Assembly: GCA_963513945.1 (NCBI GenBank)
Contig: OY740719.1
Coordinates: 170,634,729 to 170,698,728, forward strand
Reading direction: 5' to 3'
From: Hydrotaea diabolus
Taxonomy: Eukaryota; Arthropoda; Insecta; Diptera; Muscidae
Length of the DNA: 64,000 nucleotides
Shown here: piece after piece, positions 1 through 11,036 of the stretch
Numbering within the stretch: the first letter of the stretch is position 1
Layout of the letters: each line of letters opens with the position of its first letter
Notes under the pieces: generated by a model
Databases searched by the model: none
The model's input: the letters and a program-made list of their open reading frames with translations, nothing else
What the model was told of the DNA's origin: nothing
Made by a program: the position numbers and the translations under genes

Positions 1-740
1 CCTCGTAAAATTCGCCATTTAACAAATTCCTTCCAAACATTCTACGAAACAAAGGGCACGAATTTTTTTGTTTTATTGCCAAACATTTATTTTTGGAAGA
101 AGAAAATTACATATACAAAATGCAATAATAATTAAAAAGCAATTACTGATAACAGTGTGCCCGGTATAAGAGCACCGACTTTGCATTTAAATTACGATTA
201 AGTCTAAATTTTTTTTATTTATTTTCCACTTTTTCAGCTTTGCTTGTGTCCTGACAAATTCGTGTTTTATTTTTATTGGAAATTCCGTCGTAAAGAATTC
301 CCATAAAAACGAAGGATGGGCATGTCGTTGTTTTTTGAAACATACACAAATGTATTTGATCAATAAAATTTATCTTGCAGATATTAGCCGATTCTAATTA
401 GTTTAATTAATTGAATTAACCAGGAAATACGATCTAGACATTTGCCTGAATGTGGCATGTGCAACTGAAGGTGGGGTTTTTTTTATATAACCACCCTAGT
501 AGATGTGGTCATCGTTTAACGTCGATTTGCTTAGGATTCTTTTAAATACAAATTTTAGCATACAAATACAAATTTTGAATTGAGTTTCTTGCTCGGAATG
601 TCAATGGAAATGATTTTACGTAGTTGAATTTTTTGTTTAATAAATATTGTATTCAAACAAGAGTAAAGTACAACCAAAATCCAAACGACGTTGTCCTTTA
701 AAGATAAACACAGACTAAAATAAATTTGCAAATCATAATA
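1..740. other. AT-rich DNA without a recognisable gene
   Basis: No conserved reading frame or terminal repeat was seen on either strand. The stretch has poly(T) and poly(A) runs and stop codons in all frames. It ends at the TA that flanks the first DD41D element. Confidence 0.5.
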
Positions 741-874
741 ACGGGTGATCAATCTAGAGGAATATTTTTCAATGGTGTTTTTTCACAGATTACGCGTGCG
801 TTTGTTAAACTTTAGTTTTTTCTTTTTAGTATTGTTTTCCATTTCATCATGGAAAGACGTACACATCGCAAACC

Positions 875-1320
875 ACAGTTTGGTGTGGTTTATGGACTGG
901 TGGAATCATCGGTCTATATTTTTTCAAAAATGATGATGGTCGGAACGTAAACGTAAATGGTGCTCGCTATCGCGCCATGATATGGGACTTTTTCCTACCT
1001 AAAATTGAAGACCGTAATCTTTACTATATCAACAAGGACAAGGACGGTGACACTTGCCTTACAGGTGCTCAAACAATGGATCTATTCAGAAGTAATTTCC
1101 AAGAGCAGCGAATTTCACTACTAGACCTGTGAGGTGGCCGCCTAGAACGTGGGATATCACACCTTTAGACTTTTTTCTTTGGGGCTGCGTAAAGTCCAAA
1201 GTCTATACTGACAAATCAGCTTGGGAGCCATCATTACGCGTGTCAATACCGTCATACCGGTCGAAATGTTCGAACGAGTCATCCAAAATTGAGCTCTGCG
1301 AATGGACCCTCTGAGGCGTA
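875..1320 (+). pseudogene. DD41D transposase remnant (family A copy 1)
   Basis: Read across frameshifts and stops, the plus strand gives FGVVYGLVESSVYIF, then a damaged QQD-type region around 1020-1080, then WDITPLDFFLWG near 1150-1185 (the third catalytic Asp region). After that comes a C-terminal tail with ITRV, IPVEMFERVIQN and LRRSYGQHL. Only the C-terminal half is present, and the HTH region and first catalytic Asp are lost. The protein would have cut and joined transposon ends in the nucleus. It cannot be functional here. Confidence 0.7.
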
Positions 1321-1601
1321 GTTATGGCCAACATTTGATGGAAATTATATTCAAAAAATTAATGACATCAAATATCCTTTCGAATGAACGATAAGGATTC
1401 CAAATTTGAATCGAAGTTTTGTATTTTTTTTTAAATTGAAAAAATACCTCGTTAGGGTGGTTAAATTTTAAGGGCCAATGTTGAATGTAAACCACAACTA
1501 AACGACAAGCTTTTTTTGCATTAAATTTAATACGTCTCAATATCAGACCAACTCAATTTGAACCGTGGAAAGATACAGAAGGGAGCAACGCTTTAAAGTT
1601 A

Positions 1602-2883
1602 CGAGGGCTACCGCAAAAGTAACTGGCCTAAAATAAAAAGAACCGTTTTTTTGGAATTATTATTATTTATTTTTTAACATAATCTCCTTCCGACTCGATA
1701 TACTTCATCAAACGTTTTTCAAGTTTTTTAATTCCATCCGAAAAATAAGATTTTTCAAGACCTTCAAAATATGCCTCAGTTTCAGCAATAACCTCGCTAT
1801 TGGACGAAAATTTTTTGCCACCGAGAATATTTTTTAAATTTGGAAACAAGAAATAATCAGAAGGAGCTAAATCTGGACTATATGGTGGATGCGGAGCAAT
1901 TTCAAATCGTAATTCGGCCAGTTTTTGTTGAGTTAAAAATTCAGTGTGTCAAGGAGCATGCTGAAAAAGAACTTTTATTTTTCTCTAAATGCGGTCGTTT
2001 TATCTTGATTTCTTCACTTAACCGATCCAATAATGCACAATAATATTCACTATTTATAGTTTTTCCTTTCTCAAGATAATCAATAAATATTATACCCCTT
2101 GCATCCCAAAATACTGTGGCCATTATTTTTCTGCTGACTTAACAGTTTTCGCCTTCTTGGGACCACTTTTACCAGCTTCTATCCATTGTTTTGACTGTTC
2201 TTGGCATTCTGGGATGTAGTGATGGATCCATGTTTCATCAACAGTTATGAATCGGTACCAGAACTCTATTGGATTACGCTGATAAATCGCTAAAAAGCTC
2301 CTCTGAATTGGTCCAACGGACGAGTTTTTGGGGTCAACAAACGCGGCACATATCTTGCGGATAGCTTTTTCATGTGAAGTTCATCATGTAAAATACTCCA
2401 AACTTGTTTTTCGTATATTTTAACAATATCAGCAAGTTCTCTGAGCTTTATTCGTCTATCTTTAGTCACTTCATTAAATATTTTTCTAATGTTTTCAATA
2501 GTAGTAGCAGTTTTCGGTCTTCCAGAGCGTTGTTCATCTTCCGTACTTCCGTACGACCCATTTTAAATTGTTGAACCCAGGATTTCACGGTGGAGTATGA
2601 TGGTGCATTATCACCATGAACAGAATCCAATTGATCTTTGATTAATTGTGGCGTATAACCTTTCATATAAAAGTGTTTAATTACCGCACGAAACTCTTTA
2701 TTTTCCATTTTTCAAAAATTATAAAACTTGTTTATTTCAATCACCTGTAACAAAGAAAATAATCATTAAATATTTCGGAAATTTTGACAGATGGCTTATA
2801 AAAGATTGCTTTTAAAAAACAAAAAAAAAGTTGCTAGTAAAACAGAAAATGTGCCAGGCCAGTTGGTTTTGCGGTCGCCCTCG
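1602..2883 (-). mobile_element. Full-length mariner (DD34D) element, decayed
   Basis: Imperfect inverted ends (CGAGGGCTACCGCAAAAG at the left; the right end is its near complement, with TTTTGCGGTCGCCCTCG) are flanked by TA at 1600-1601 and 2884-2885. The 1,282-bp length is what an intact mariner normally has. It sits inside family B copy 1. The transposase reads on the minus strand but is broken by indels. Confidence 0.85.
1667..2708 (-). pseudogene. mariner transposase pseudogene (SETMAR-like)
   Basis: The start at 2708 opens with MENKEFRAVIKHFYMKGYTP and continues through the HTH linker to WVQQFKMGRT. A frameshift follows after about 55 residues. Recognisable later pieces are VFWDARGIIFIDYLEKGK (about 2110-2050), KKRPHL-like sequence, FPNLKNILGGKKF (about 1845) and the C-terminal ESEGDYV near 1670. 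The span of about 347 codons equals a full mariner transposase, so there is no large deletion, only indels and stops. The family inserts at TA using a D,D34D catalytic triad. Confidence 0.85.
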
Positions 2884-2885
2884 TA

Positions 2886-3235
2886 TTCAGGCTTATTACG
2901 AAAATGAAAATCAATTTTCGGAGAAAATCATCTTCAATGATGAGGCACATTTTCACCTCAGTGGATTGGTCAAAAAGCAGAATTGCCGCATTTGAGCGAA
3001 TGATAATCCAAGAGTAATAATCCAATGCACCCACAAAGAGTGACTGTTTGGTGCGGTTTTAGGCTGGCGGCATCATTTTTTCAAAAATGATGTTCGCTAT
3101 CGTGAGATGATAATTAACTTTTTATGACCCGAGTGGAGGATATGGATGTGGACGATATGTAGTTTCACCAGGACAGTGTCACTTGCCACTCAGCTAGCAA
3201 AACAATAGCTCTTTTGCGCGACAAATCAACATCGG
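2886..3235 (+). pseudogene. DD41D transposase remnant (family B copy 1)
   Basis: The plus strand reads KIIFNDEAHFHLSGLVKKQN (first catalytic Asp in FNDEAHF), then a stop. It continues with a damaged TVWCG region, DVRYREMIINFL, and a frameshifted region matching the QQDG block of copy 2. It ends near the right terminal repeat, so the third catalytic Asp is missing. Homologous to 15640-16097. Confidence 0.7.
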
Positions 3236-3276
3236 CCCTTAAAATGTAACCACCCTTTAGATTGATCACTCGTTAT

Positions 3277-4560
3277 CTTTAGTAGCACCAAAGGCCAAAT
3301 TTAACTCGCATATGTTTTTGAAATTGTCAAAATAATAAAGTGAGGATTAACTTTCTATTTTACACAATTGAGAAGTCATTTGAAACACTACTTAACTGAA
3401 ACCACTTCATTCCATAATATGTTTCTGGTTCAAAAATTTAGCACTTTGTCTAAATTTATAACAGGAATCGCCCGGCTTAAATTAAACGACCAGTGTTGAT
3501 GAAGCCCTGATACATATAATAGGCGATTTCGTTAATAATTACTTCTACTGCATTGTTCTTTCCAAATCTTTAAACTTTCCCTTGTACGAGTACCAAATTT
3601 AAGTTATAAAATGTATGGTAATTCCTTTTCAACAAATTAAAATTTTTTCTTACTTTTGTCTTTATTTCCGTTTACCAAATATGTCTACCCAGCTTTCCGG
3701 TCGTTTCTCTGTGTTTTTTTTTTTTGGCAACAAGTTTTATTTTATTATGAAAGATTGTAATTTATGACTATGGAACTGATGCCAAAAACTACGTACATTT
3801 TCAAGATAATAACATTTTATTACGATTATGTGTAAAACATTGTGAAAACATTTACATTCTTTGCTTTGGAATCATGTAACAATTTCCGAAACACAAACAT
3901 TAAAACTTAAAAACAAAAATGTACATAAAATATTTGTTGTTTAAATTTAAGATATAACGTGAATTTTGTGCAGTTGTCTTTATTTTGTTAGGAATTTAAA
4001 TATATCTGCATTGTTTTTGGCAACTCGGATACGAAGTAACTAGATTTCTTGAAAGACTTATTAGTATGGGACGACTACCAAAGAAAACTTAGAGAATACA
4101 AAATCAGCTAACTGGAACTCCTGACAGTTTTGCTGCTAACAGATCGAGAACGTTAACGATGTTTCAAAGATGAAAAAGTTCCTCTCAGAAGCCCATATCC
4201 AAACCAAGACAATTCTGAAAAATATGAGCAGGGAGTCGTAAAAGTTAAAAAATATGAGCAGGGACTCGGAAAAAGTGCAGAAATGGCTTTGATAAACACC
4301 CATTCTCAGCAAGGATGGACGGAACACACTGAAATACCGGAGTATAGAAAAAATGGGGCATATCAAAGTTTTACCATTACCAATCTTACGCTGGATACAC
4401 ACGAGGCTACAATATGGCTGCAATACAGCTATGTTGAAGCAAATGTTGCTTCATGTGTAGTTGTGTTGCGACGTCTTTTGTGAACAAAGTGTTTGAAGAA
4501 AACTTGAAAGGTGAGACTTACAACAGAAGTTCTCGTACGTTCTTCTCTCAGAATACACGT
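3277..4560. other. AT-rich DNA without a recognisable gene
   Basis: No conserved domain was seen. A 20-odd bp block containing AATATGAGCAGGGA occurs twice in tandem at about 4221-4267. Short open frames at 4136-4423 (minus) and 4283-4483 (plus) overlap each other and resemble nothing I know. Confidence 0.4.
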
Positions 4561-4570
4561 TGCGAAAGAG

Positions 4571-4796
4571 AGTGTGGAGCCTCTGAAGAGCTGGTAAAGG
4601 TGAACTGTATTTTCGTGTGCAGTTGTTGGAAGAAAACTTGAAAAGTGAGATTTACAACAAAAGTTCTCATAAGTTTGGTGAGAACCTGATTTTAAAAGTT
4701 TAGTTTCCCTTTCAACAATTTCTGCGAAGCTTTTTGATGAAGGTCATCACGTACACGAAATCACGATAAAAGCAGTGTGTAGCCATGAAAATTAAT
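4571..4796 (+). repeat. Diverged arm of the foldback family
   Basis: Resembles the right arm of the foldback element at 35258-35572 in colinear order: GTGGAG..CTCT, then GAAAACTTGAAAAGTGAG, TTACAACA, the TTTCAACAATT block and the AAAAGCAGTGTG block. The outer end of the arm is missing. A shorter second match (GAAGAAAACTTGAAAGGTGA) lies just upstream at about 4495-4515. Confidence 0.5.
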
Positions 4797-4902
4797 GCGA
4801 GGGCATATCGAGGGCATATCAATAATTCCGTCACTTTTTCAACTTTCCTTGCAGTTAAATGAAATGCAACACTGCTTCCATCAGGTACCATCTGTTAATA
4901 TA

Positions 4903-6215
4903 CTTGGTAGGGACATAAATACTGTTACACACGTTTTATGCTGTAAAATAAAAAGTACTGAATGTTTTTGGACCAAATATTTTTTAATATATTTATTGAT
5001 GTATATTGTATCCAAAAACAATCTACTTATTCGAAATGCCCGCCTATTGCTTATACACACGCCTTAAGTCGTCCTGGCCAACCGTCAATAGCTGCACGAA
5101 CCTCGTCCATTGGAAAATTGGGCACAGCTCGAACCAAAGCTGTCTTAAGAGATCCAATATTGGGTTATCTTTTGTGAAAACCTTGTCCTCTAAAACCGTC
5201 CACAATTTGTAATCCAATGGGTTTTAATCTGGACTGCCTGAGGGAAATTCTTCAGAGGAAATAAATGCTGGCAAATTGTTTCGAAGCCAGGGCTGGGACG
5301 TTTTAGCCTTATGGGCCGGCGCAGAATACTGCTGGAAAGTCCATGGCTGGTTTTGGAACAGGGAATTGTTAAGAGGCTTCACAACAGCTTCCAAAACGGT
5401 TTTTTGGTTAACTTTGGCCGATGTTTTGACTCCTTTGTCGCAGAAATGCAGGTCAGTGACCCCATTGTAAGAGACACCCCACCAAACCATGACTGAAGCT
5501 GGGTGATGACCCTTTTCCACCCTGGGGATCAGTTCAGATGCTTCCTTAGATGACCGCGCATACACTATATCATTTTGCTTTTTAACTTTTTCCAGAACGG
5601 TAAAAATTTTTTCATCGGTGAACAACATTTTTCTGTGCAAGTTATCAGCGTGCTTCACAAAAAGACGTTTGCATTTTTCAATCCTATTTTTTTAAAGCTG
5701 CAGTCAATAAATGTCCGGTAAGTCGTTTGAAAGCCCCAAGTCCCACGTCTTTTTTAATGATTCGACTCATGGATTTTTGCGTGATATTCATCTCACGAGC
5801 CATGATTATCTGTTTTCGGAGCGGATTTCTGTGAATTCTTGATTTAACGGCTTTGATGACATGCGGTGTTCGAACAGAGTGTGGACGGGCCGACCGGTGG
5901 CGGTCTTTTACATCTCCAATCTCCTCAAACAATTTTATGCATCGGTAGACGAACATGCGGCTAATCCCTAGTGGCCGGAGCGTTTTGAAAATATCTTTTT
6001 TTTTCATTGCACACTTGAAAAGCGCTATTACAGCGAAATGGTTCTTATTATTTGACCACTCCATGATGAAAGTTGAAACAATTTTAAGATCCCGTTACAG
6101 ACTAACGCTACTGAGGTTAGCTTTCAAAACCCATATGACATTAACGGGGTATGTTCATTTCTACTATTGAAATGGGTGTGTTCAATGTTGTAACAGTAAT
6201 TATGTCCCTACTTAG
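4903..6215 (-). mobile_element. DD37D (maT-like) Tc1/mariner element, family F copy 1
   Basis: The 1,313-bp element has inverted ends close to CTTAGTAGGGACATAAATAC and is flanked by TA at 4901-4902 and 6216-6217. It is complete end to end. By my count the block after the second catalytic position to the third Asp spans 37 residues, the spacing of the DD37D maT group. Four further copies lie at 9860, 30784, 38439 and 43946. Confidence 0.85.
5026..6064 (-). pseudogene. DD37D (maT-like) transposase pseudogene
   Basis: Starts at MEWSNNKNHFAVIALFKC. An HTH region follows (DIFKTLRPLGISRMFVYRCI), then the GDVKDRHRSARP linker and IHRNPLRKQ. A frameshift near 5690 separates this from the catalytic half, which begins KHADNLHRKMLFTDEKIF (first Asp) and continues to VMVWWGVSYNGVTDLHF. 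The second catalytic Asp appears replaced in FQQYSAPAHKAK (Tyr where QDS is usual), and a stop follows SGSPD just before NPLDYKLW (third Asp). The span of about 346 codons is full length. It is inactive because of the frameshift, the stop and the lost Asp. Confidence 0.85.
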
Positions 6216-6303
6216 TACTACTTCAACATTTTGAGAGATTTCCGTCATTTAGTTTGTGTTTAACTGCTGTTCAAAACATACAATCTCTTGGATTTTGTTA
6301 AAA

Positions 6304-6975
6304 ATGAAAAGGTGTGAATTTCGAGAACTCATTAAGCATTTTTTGCGGAAAAACCCGCAATCATACCAAGCTTCATAAATACTAAGGGAACTCTGCACCA
6401 TTGATTTCAATGGTAAAATTTACTGACTTTCGTTGTGGTCGCACAAGTTAAAATTACTCTAGACGGCCAATTGAGGTCAACAACCAGAAAATGTCGAAAA
6501 ATCGAAGAGAAAAAGTGCGTGAGTAAAAGTGAGCATAACGTATGGTAGTTTCAGTTTGGTTTAAAAAAGATATCTGCAAGATGAATGCCGCTCTTGCTCT
6601 TGAAGCGCCGAATGTTATGCCAACTTATTGGATCGATTTAACGAGGATCCCATATGGTTAAGAAAAAAGTTATTTTTCATCAAGATAAAGCACGGGTGCA
6701 CGTATGCAGTCTCAATAGCAAAATTGCATTAATTGGGTTACGAATTGGTATTTCATCGTCCAAATTCTCCTGATTTAGTCCCAGTGATTATTTTTTATTT
6801 CCAAACCTAAAGGAATGGCTCGGAGTAAAAAAATTTAGCTCCTACGATGAAATTATTGATCAAACAAATGCCTTTTATTATGGATCTCAAAAACTCTAAT
6901 TTTTGGAAGGGATACAAAAATTGGACCATCGTTGGCCGAAGTGTATTGAGCTAAAAGGAGATTATGATTAAAATA
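6304..6975 (+). pseudogene. mariner (DD34D) transposase remnant, internally deleted
   Basis: Begins MKRCEFRELIKHFLRK and soon hits stops. The catalytic C-terminal half is readable with frame changes: IHQDKA-like sequence, then HRPNSPDLVP-like sequence near 6758-6785. This is followed by a PNLKEWLGVKKF-type block, EIIDQTNAFYYG near 6850 and the terminal WPKCIELKGDYD near 6938-6968. About 670 bp remains of the usual 1,040, so the middle is deleted. It differs from the mariner at 1602-2883. Confidence 0.7.
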
Positions 6976-7087
6976 TTTTTTTTTTAATTTTGTTTTGCAA
7001 TAAAAAAATAAAAAACGAATAAGTCACCTTCTTATTGATGTGACCTAGTAAAACAAATTTGATCAAAATTAAAATTATTTTTATTTG

Positions 7088-7626
7088 ACGTATTTTTTCA
7101 GAACTAAAAAATATATAAAAATTCAAATGAAGTGTGGAATCTCTATTGGAAATTTAAAAGGACATTTTATGGCATCTATTTTTGAATATAATTTCCTTCA
7201 AATGTTGGCCGCAACTACGCCTCAGGGTTTCCATTTTGAGGGTCCAATTTTTGATGACTCGTTTGAGCATTACGACCGGTATGGCTTTAATGACATGCGT
7301 AATTTTGGCTTCCAAAACCTGAATCTTTGCTGGTTTGTCAGCATAGACTTTAGACTTTACTCCTGTCCAAAGCGTGAAATTAGCTGCTTTTCAAAATGAC
7401 CTCTCAATAGATCCATTGTTTGAGCAGCTGTATGGAGGAAACTCAAGATAACGGGCTTCAATTTCAGGTAGAATAATGGTCGATATCATGGCGCGAAAGC
7501 GAGCACCATTCACGGTTACGTTCCGGCCATCATCATTTTTGAACAAATAAGCACCGATGATTCCTCCACTTATAAACCACCTCTTCTTGTTGCTCTTCAG
7601 CCCAAATGCGGAAATTTCGTTTATTG
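7088..7626 (-). pseudogene. DD41D element fragment, family A copy with one end lost
   Basis: Matches the inner part of the family A terminal repeat (TTTTTTCAGAACTAAAAAAT, then GTGTGGAATCTCTATTGG) and the C-terminal half of family A transposase on the minus strand. Readable pieces include VEEQQEEVVYKWRNHRC-like sequence near 7590, a QLLKQWIY block near 7410 and the GNAQ..LRPTFEGNYIQK tail near 7200. The outermost GGGTGATC end and the N-terminal half are absent. Confidence 0.7.
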
Positions 7627-7629
7627 ACT

Positions 7630-8750
7630 TTATGAGCAGTACAAGTATATATTTTTTATCAAGATTGTATGTTTTATGAGGCTTCTAGAGCTAAAGACAT
7701 TAAATCGTTTAAACAAATGAGTGGGTTATCTGAAACGATTTTCTTCACTTTCAATAGAGTCCGTCCTAGGAGCAAAAATCGTTTATCTGTCAAATTAATT
7801 GGAAATCCGACAATATTACGACCAGTAGTTTGATAATAAGCTTTAGATGGGTAAAAAGACGGACAGAAGGACAAACAGACATCGAAGAATGTATCATATA
7901 TCGTACGGTAGACTTAAAGGTGGGTCTTGCTTAAATATATTTTTTAAAGTTACAAACTTTTTTTTGCCTTTGAACTAACTAGCTTCTAATACGTTACCCA
8001 TAGAGTGGCGCATGAAATAAATATTAAAAAGGTCAAACAAGTTAATTGTCTTAGCGTTAACGGAGCGATAAGGACAACGCTTGCTAGGGAATTGAAGAAA
8101 ATTACAAGCGTCCGCCCCATAAAAATAGAAATTTGATATGTAGTGGCCCCAACGACAAAGTGATGGGAAAATTAATAAAAACTGATCACTAATCATATCC
8201 CCAGAGAATATTTAAGATGGCGGAAGGGAGCATATCTGACACTGCAGTAGTTTGCATTTGGATAAAAGCAAAGAAAAGATATGGTTACTAATGTATATTG
8301 TCACAGCAACAATAATATGTTCTCCACAATAAAAGCATGTTCCTCGCAACTATCATATTGTTCTGTTGAGTTTCATTTTGACAATAGTATGATTGCGGCA
8401 ATATTAATTTTGTTGAAATAAAACAAAAGAATTATTGATAAATTAAGAAATGAAAATATGGGTTTAGAATTATATAATCCAACTATATCAATATAGTTGG
8501 ATCATTGTGTTTTTGTGCCACAACCATGTCCCCACCAATAGTACGATCTTCTTTAATCAGTGTACTCCAGCCATAGTTTTTTTCTGCATGCAGCTAAGAC
8601 GCCAGTAGTTGCTGAGTGTTAAAAATTGATACAGGACTGACATTCTTGGATTGATGGCACCCAGTGCAAATCTCCGCTAATAGTCGCTGTTATGCGTATT
8701 GCTTTAAGTTAGTGGAATGAACAGGAGTGGGAAAACCAAGCTTATATTCC
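7630..8750. other. Unassigned, possibly repeat-derived DNA
   Basis: No conserved coding region. The block at 7674-7990 shares phrases with 30600-30740 (CTTCAAGAGCTAAAG-like sequence and CCATAGAGTGG), which suggests a dispersed repeat of unknown class. A perfect short palindrome lies at 8477-8502. Confidence 0.35.
8477..8502. repeat. Perfect 12-bp inverted repeat with 2-bp spacer
   Basis: ATCCAACTATAT is followed by CA and then by its exact reverse complement. This could be a cruciform or hairpin, or a chance palindrome in AT-rich DNA. Confidence 0.6.
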
Positions 8751-8825
8751 TCCTACTTGATCACAACCTTATGGGCTGAAGTCCGAGCAATTTCAGAGTG
8801 ACTTAGCGCTAACACGAGTAAGACA

Positions 8826-9350
8826 AATGTGAATATTTTCAGTGATAGCCAAATGACAATAGCTGACGTCAAGAACGGTAAGATCGAGCAAAATTTTGGA
8901 CTCGATCCTACGGCAGCCAGTTTTATGCACCTGATCAACCCGATGGAAGAATTTTTTGGCCAAGTGCTGTCCCTCGGCACTATGTGCCGCTACAACAACA
9001 ACAATTTTAGGATGTATAATAGCCATTAATGCTAAATATTTACACGGCTCTATTTTTATCGTATGGGTGACTCGTCGCCACGGAGTATCAGGAAACAAGA
9101 GTGCAAATTCCTTGCCCTTATTAGCCAAGGAATTGAAAACAGCAAACTGTCATACTTCAGGTCAACGCACTCTAAGTTGAGAATATCTACAAAGAATGTC
9201 TAGTTCATATTTTGCTATAGTAAAACCGTTGGGAAGACTACAAAGAACTTGTTGGGCAACCCAGACGATGACAGAACCAAAACATTAGCCAAACTGACCA
9301 AACTAGAGATTAATAAGATGTAGACAGGACGCACAGACCTACAAGAATAA
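8826..9350 (+). pseudogene. RNase H region of a non-LTR retrotransposon, decayed
   Basis: The plus strand reads NIFSDSQMTIADVKN (typical DSQ..I of a LINE RNase H) in one frame. In another frame it reads FIVWVTRRHGVSGNKSANSL, matching the usual W.PGH.G..GNE.AD.LA block with the catalytic His region changed to RRHG. No RT domain lies beside it. It may come from an I-like or R1-like LINE. Confidence 0.5.
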
Positions 9351-9464
9351 AATGGGAGTAGTAATGGTTGATAAATCTATAGGTAATTCTTTCAATTTTT
9401 CACAGTTTACGAGTGAGTTCTGTTAAAGTTAATTTTTTTTTTCAGTTTTGCTTGCCAATTAATC

Positions 9465-9545
9465 ACGGTAAGACTTACACCGCGGAAACCACGGTATGGT
9501 CCGGTTTATGAACTGGTGGAATCGTCGGCGCATATTTTTTTCAAT
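9465..9545 (+). repeat. Family A internal fragment next to a second A element
   Basis: Matches 867-935 of the window (ACCACGGTATGG, TTTATGAACTGGTGGAATCG and CATATTTTTTTCAA). It stops at the TA that flanks the next family A element. Confidence 0.55.
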
Positions 9546-9630
9546 TTGTAACGGGTGATCAATCTAGAGGCATTTTTTTCAATAGGGTTTTTTACATTGG
9601 TTACTCGTTAGTTGCATTAAACTTTTTTTT

Positions 9631-11036
9631 CTGTTAAGCTCGTTTGTTTTATTTCGGTCTGTTGCTTTTACACATTGAACAGGGATTAACCGGCTGAAGA
9701 CCTCTTGCATCTATATTTAAATAGAAGACAAGTTTTTAACAAAATGGCAAAGTGACATTGATTTTCGTGGCTGAACACAGCTGTTATCATGATTTCGGGT
9801 CCGTGACAACCCTCTTTAGAAAGCTTTGCTGCAATTGTTGAAAGTAAAACTAAACTCTACTTAGTATGGACATAAATACTGTTACAACATTGAACGCACC
9901 CATTTCAATAGTAGAACTGAACATACCCCGTCATAACTGAACATACATGTCATATGGGTTTTGAAAGCTAACCTCAATAGCGTTAGTCTGTTACGGGATT
10001 TTAAAATTGTTTTAACTTTCATCATGGAGTGGTCAGATAATGAGAACCGTATCGCTGTAATAGCGCTTATCAAGTTTGAAATGAATAAAAGCGATATTTT
10101 TAAAACGCTCCGGCCACTAGGGATTAGCCGCATGTTCGTCTACCGATGCATAAAACTGTTTGAGGACACTGGAGATGTAAAAGACGGCCACCGGTCGGGC
10201 CGCCTACGCTCTGTTGGAATACCACATGTCAAAAAAGTCGTTAAATTAAGAATTCACAGAAATCCGTCTCGAAAACAGAAAATCATGGCCCGTGAGATGA
10301 AGACTTGGGGCTTTCAAACGACGTACCGGACATTTATTGACTGCAGCTTTAATAAAATAGGATTGGAAAAAGCAAACGTCTTTTGGTGGAGCACGCTGAT
10401 AACTTGCACAGAAAAATTTTGTTCACCGATGAAAACATTTTTACCGTTCAAGAAAATTTTACCAAGCAAAATGAGTGTATGCGCGGTCATCTAAGGAAGC
10501 ATCTGAACTGATCCCAAGGGTGGAAAAGGGTCAACACCCAGCTTCAGTCATGGTTTGGTGGGGTGTCTCTTACGATGGGGTCACTGACCTGCATTTCTGC
10601 GAACAAAGAGTCAAAACAATGGCCAAAGTTTTCCAAGAAACCGTTTTGGAAGCTGTTGTGAAGCCTCTTAACAATTCAATTCATTTCCTCTTAAGAATGA
10701 CCCTCAGGCAACCCATTGGATTACAAATTGTCACCTGTAGAGTTGGCAAGAGTGAGTTCTATTATCGTGGGCAATTTTGTGAAAAAAAAAACTTGAAAAG
10801 TAAGGTTTACAACAGTTGTTCTCATTCGTTTGGTTAGAGCCTGGCCTTATAGAAAACGGTTTTACTTTCAACAATTGCAGCAAAGCTTTCTGAAGAGGGT
10901 TTTTACGGACCCGAAATCATTATAAAAGCAGTGTGCAGCCAAGAAAATCAATGCCACTTTGCCATTTTGTTAAAAACTTGCCTTCTATTTAAATATAGAT
11001 GCAAGAGGTCTTGAGCCGGTTAATCCCTGTTTAATG
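9631..11036. mobile_element. Foldback (long inverted repeat) element G copy 1, with a DD37D element inside
   Basis: The left arm 9631-9857 begins CTGTTAAGCTCGTTTG and contains GACCTCTTGCATCTATATTT. The right arm, about 10737-11036, is its reverse complement. Both match the cleaner copy at 34857-35620. Family F copy 2 lies between the arms. No coding capacity was seen in the arms, so the element was probably non-autonomous. Confidence 0.65.
9860..10733 (+). mobile_element. DD37D (maT-like) element, family F copy 2, right end lost
   Basis: The left end CTTAGTATGGACATAAATAC follows TA at 9858-9859. The transposase reads on the plus strand from ATG 10024: MEWSDNENRIAVIALIKFEM, then an intact HTH segment DIFKTLRPLGISRMFVYRCI. 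The frame is lost near 10300 and reappears as YARSSKEASELIPRVEKGQH and VMVWWGVSYDGVTDLHFCEQ. The catalytic C-terminus is deleted after VVKPLNNS. About 20 bases of the linker to the third Asp region survive before the foldback arm starts. Confidence 0.8.

Larger units (their letters stand above)
1455..3257 (+). mobile_element. DD41D-type element, family B copy 1, inserted in family A copy 1 and carrying a mariner
   Basis: Inverted ends: GGGTGGTTAAATTTTAAGGG at the left and CCCTTAAAATGTAACCACCC near the right, with a TA at the right junction (3258-3259). The same ends bound the element at 15581-16201. The insertion lies in the right terminal repeat of family A copy 1, because A-type terminal sequence resumes directly at 3260. 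A full-length mariner occupies 1602-2883. Native length is about 520 bp, so this copy is internally deleted. Confidence 0.75.
741..3273 (+). mobile_element. DD41D-type Tc1/mariner element, family A copy 1, split by a nested element
   Basis: The left end reads ACGGGTGATCAATCTAGAGG after a TA. The last bases of the matching right end, GATTGATCACTCGT, lie at 3260-3273 and are followed by TA. The right terminal repeat is interrupted at 1454/3258 by family B copy 1, so about 730 bp of native sequence is spread over 2.5 kb. Ends and internal sequence match the copies at 9551-11330, 18219-24086 and 37622-38147. The catalytic spacing seen in the 18.2-kb copy (41 residues between the second and third Asp) suggests the DD41D (rosa/visitor) group; that assignment is an inference. 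Confidence 0.75.

Noticed and set aside
8793..9128. 111-codon minus-strand frame
   Set aside because: Antisense to the RNase H remnant, where plus-strand motifs are readable. No motif of its own.
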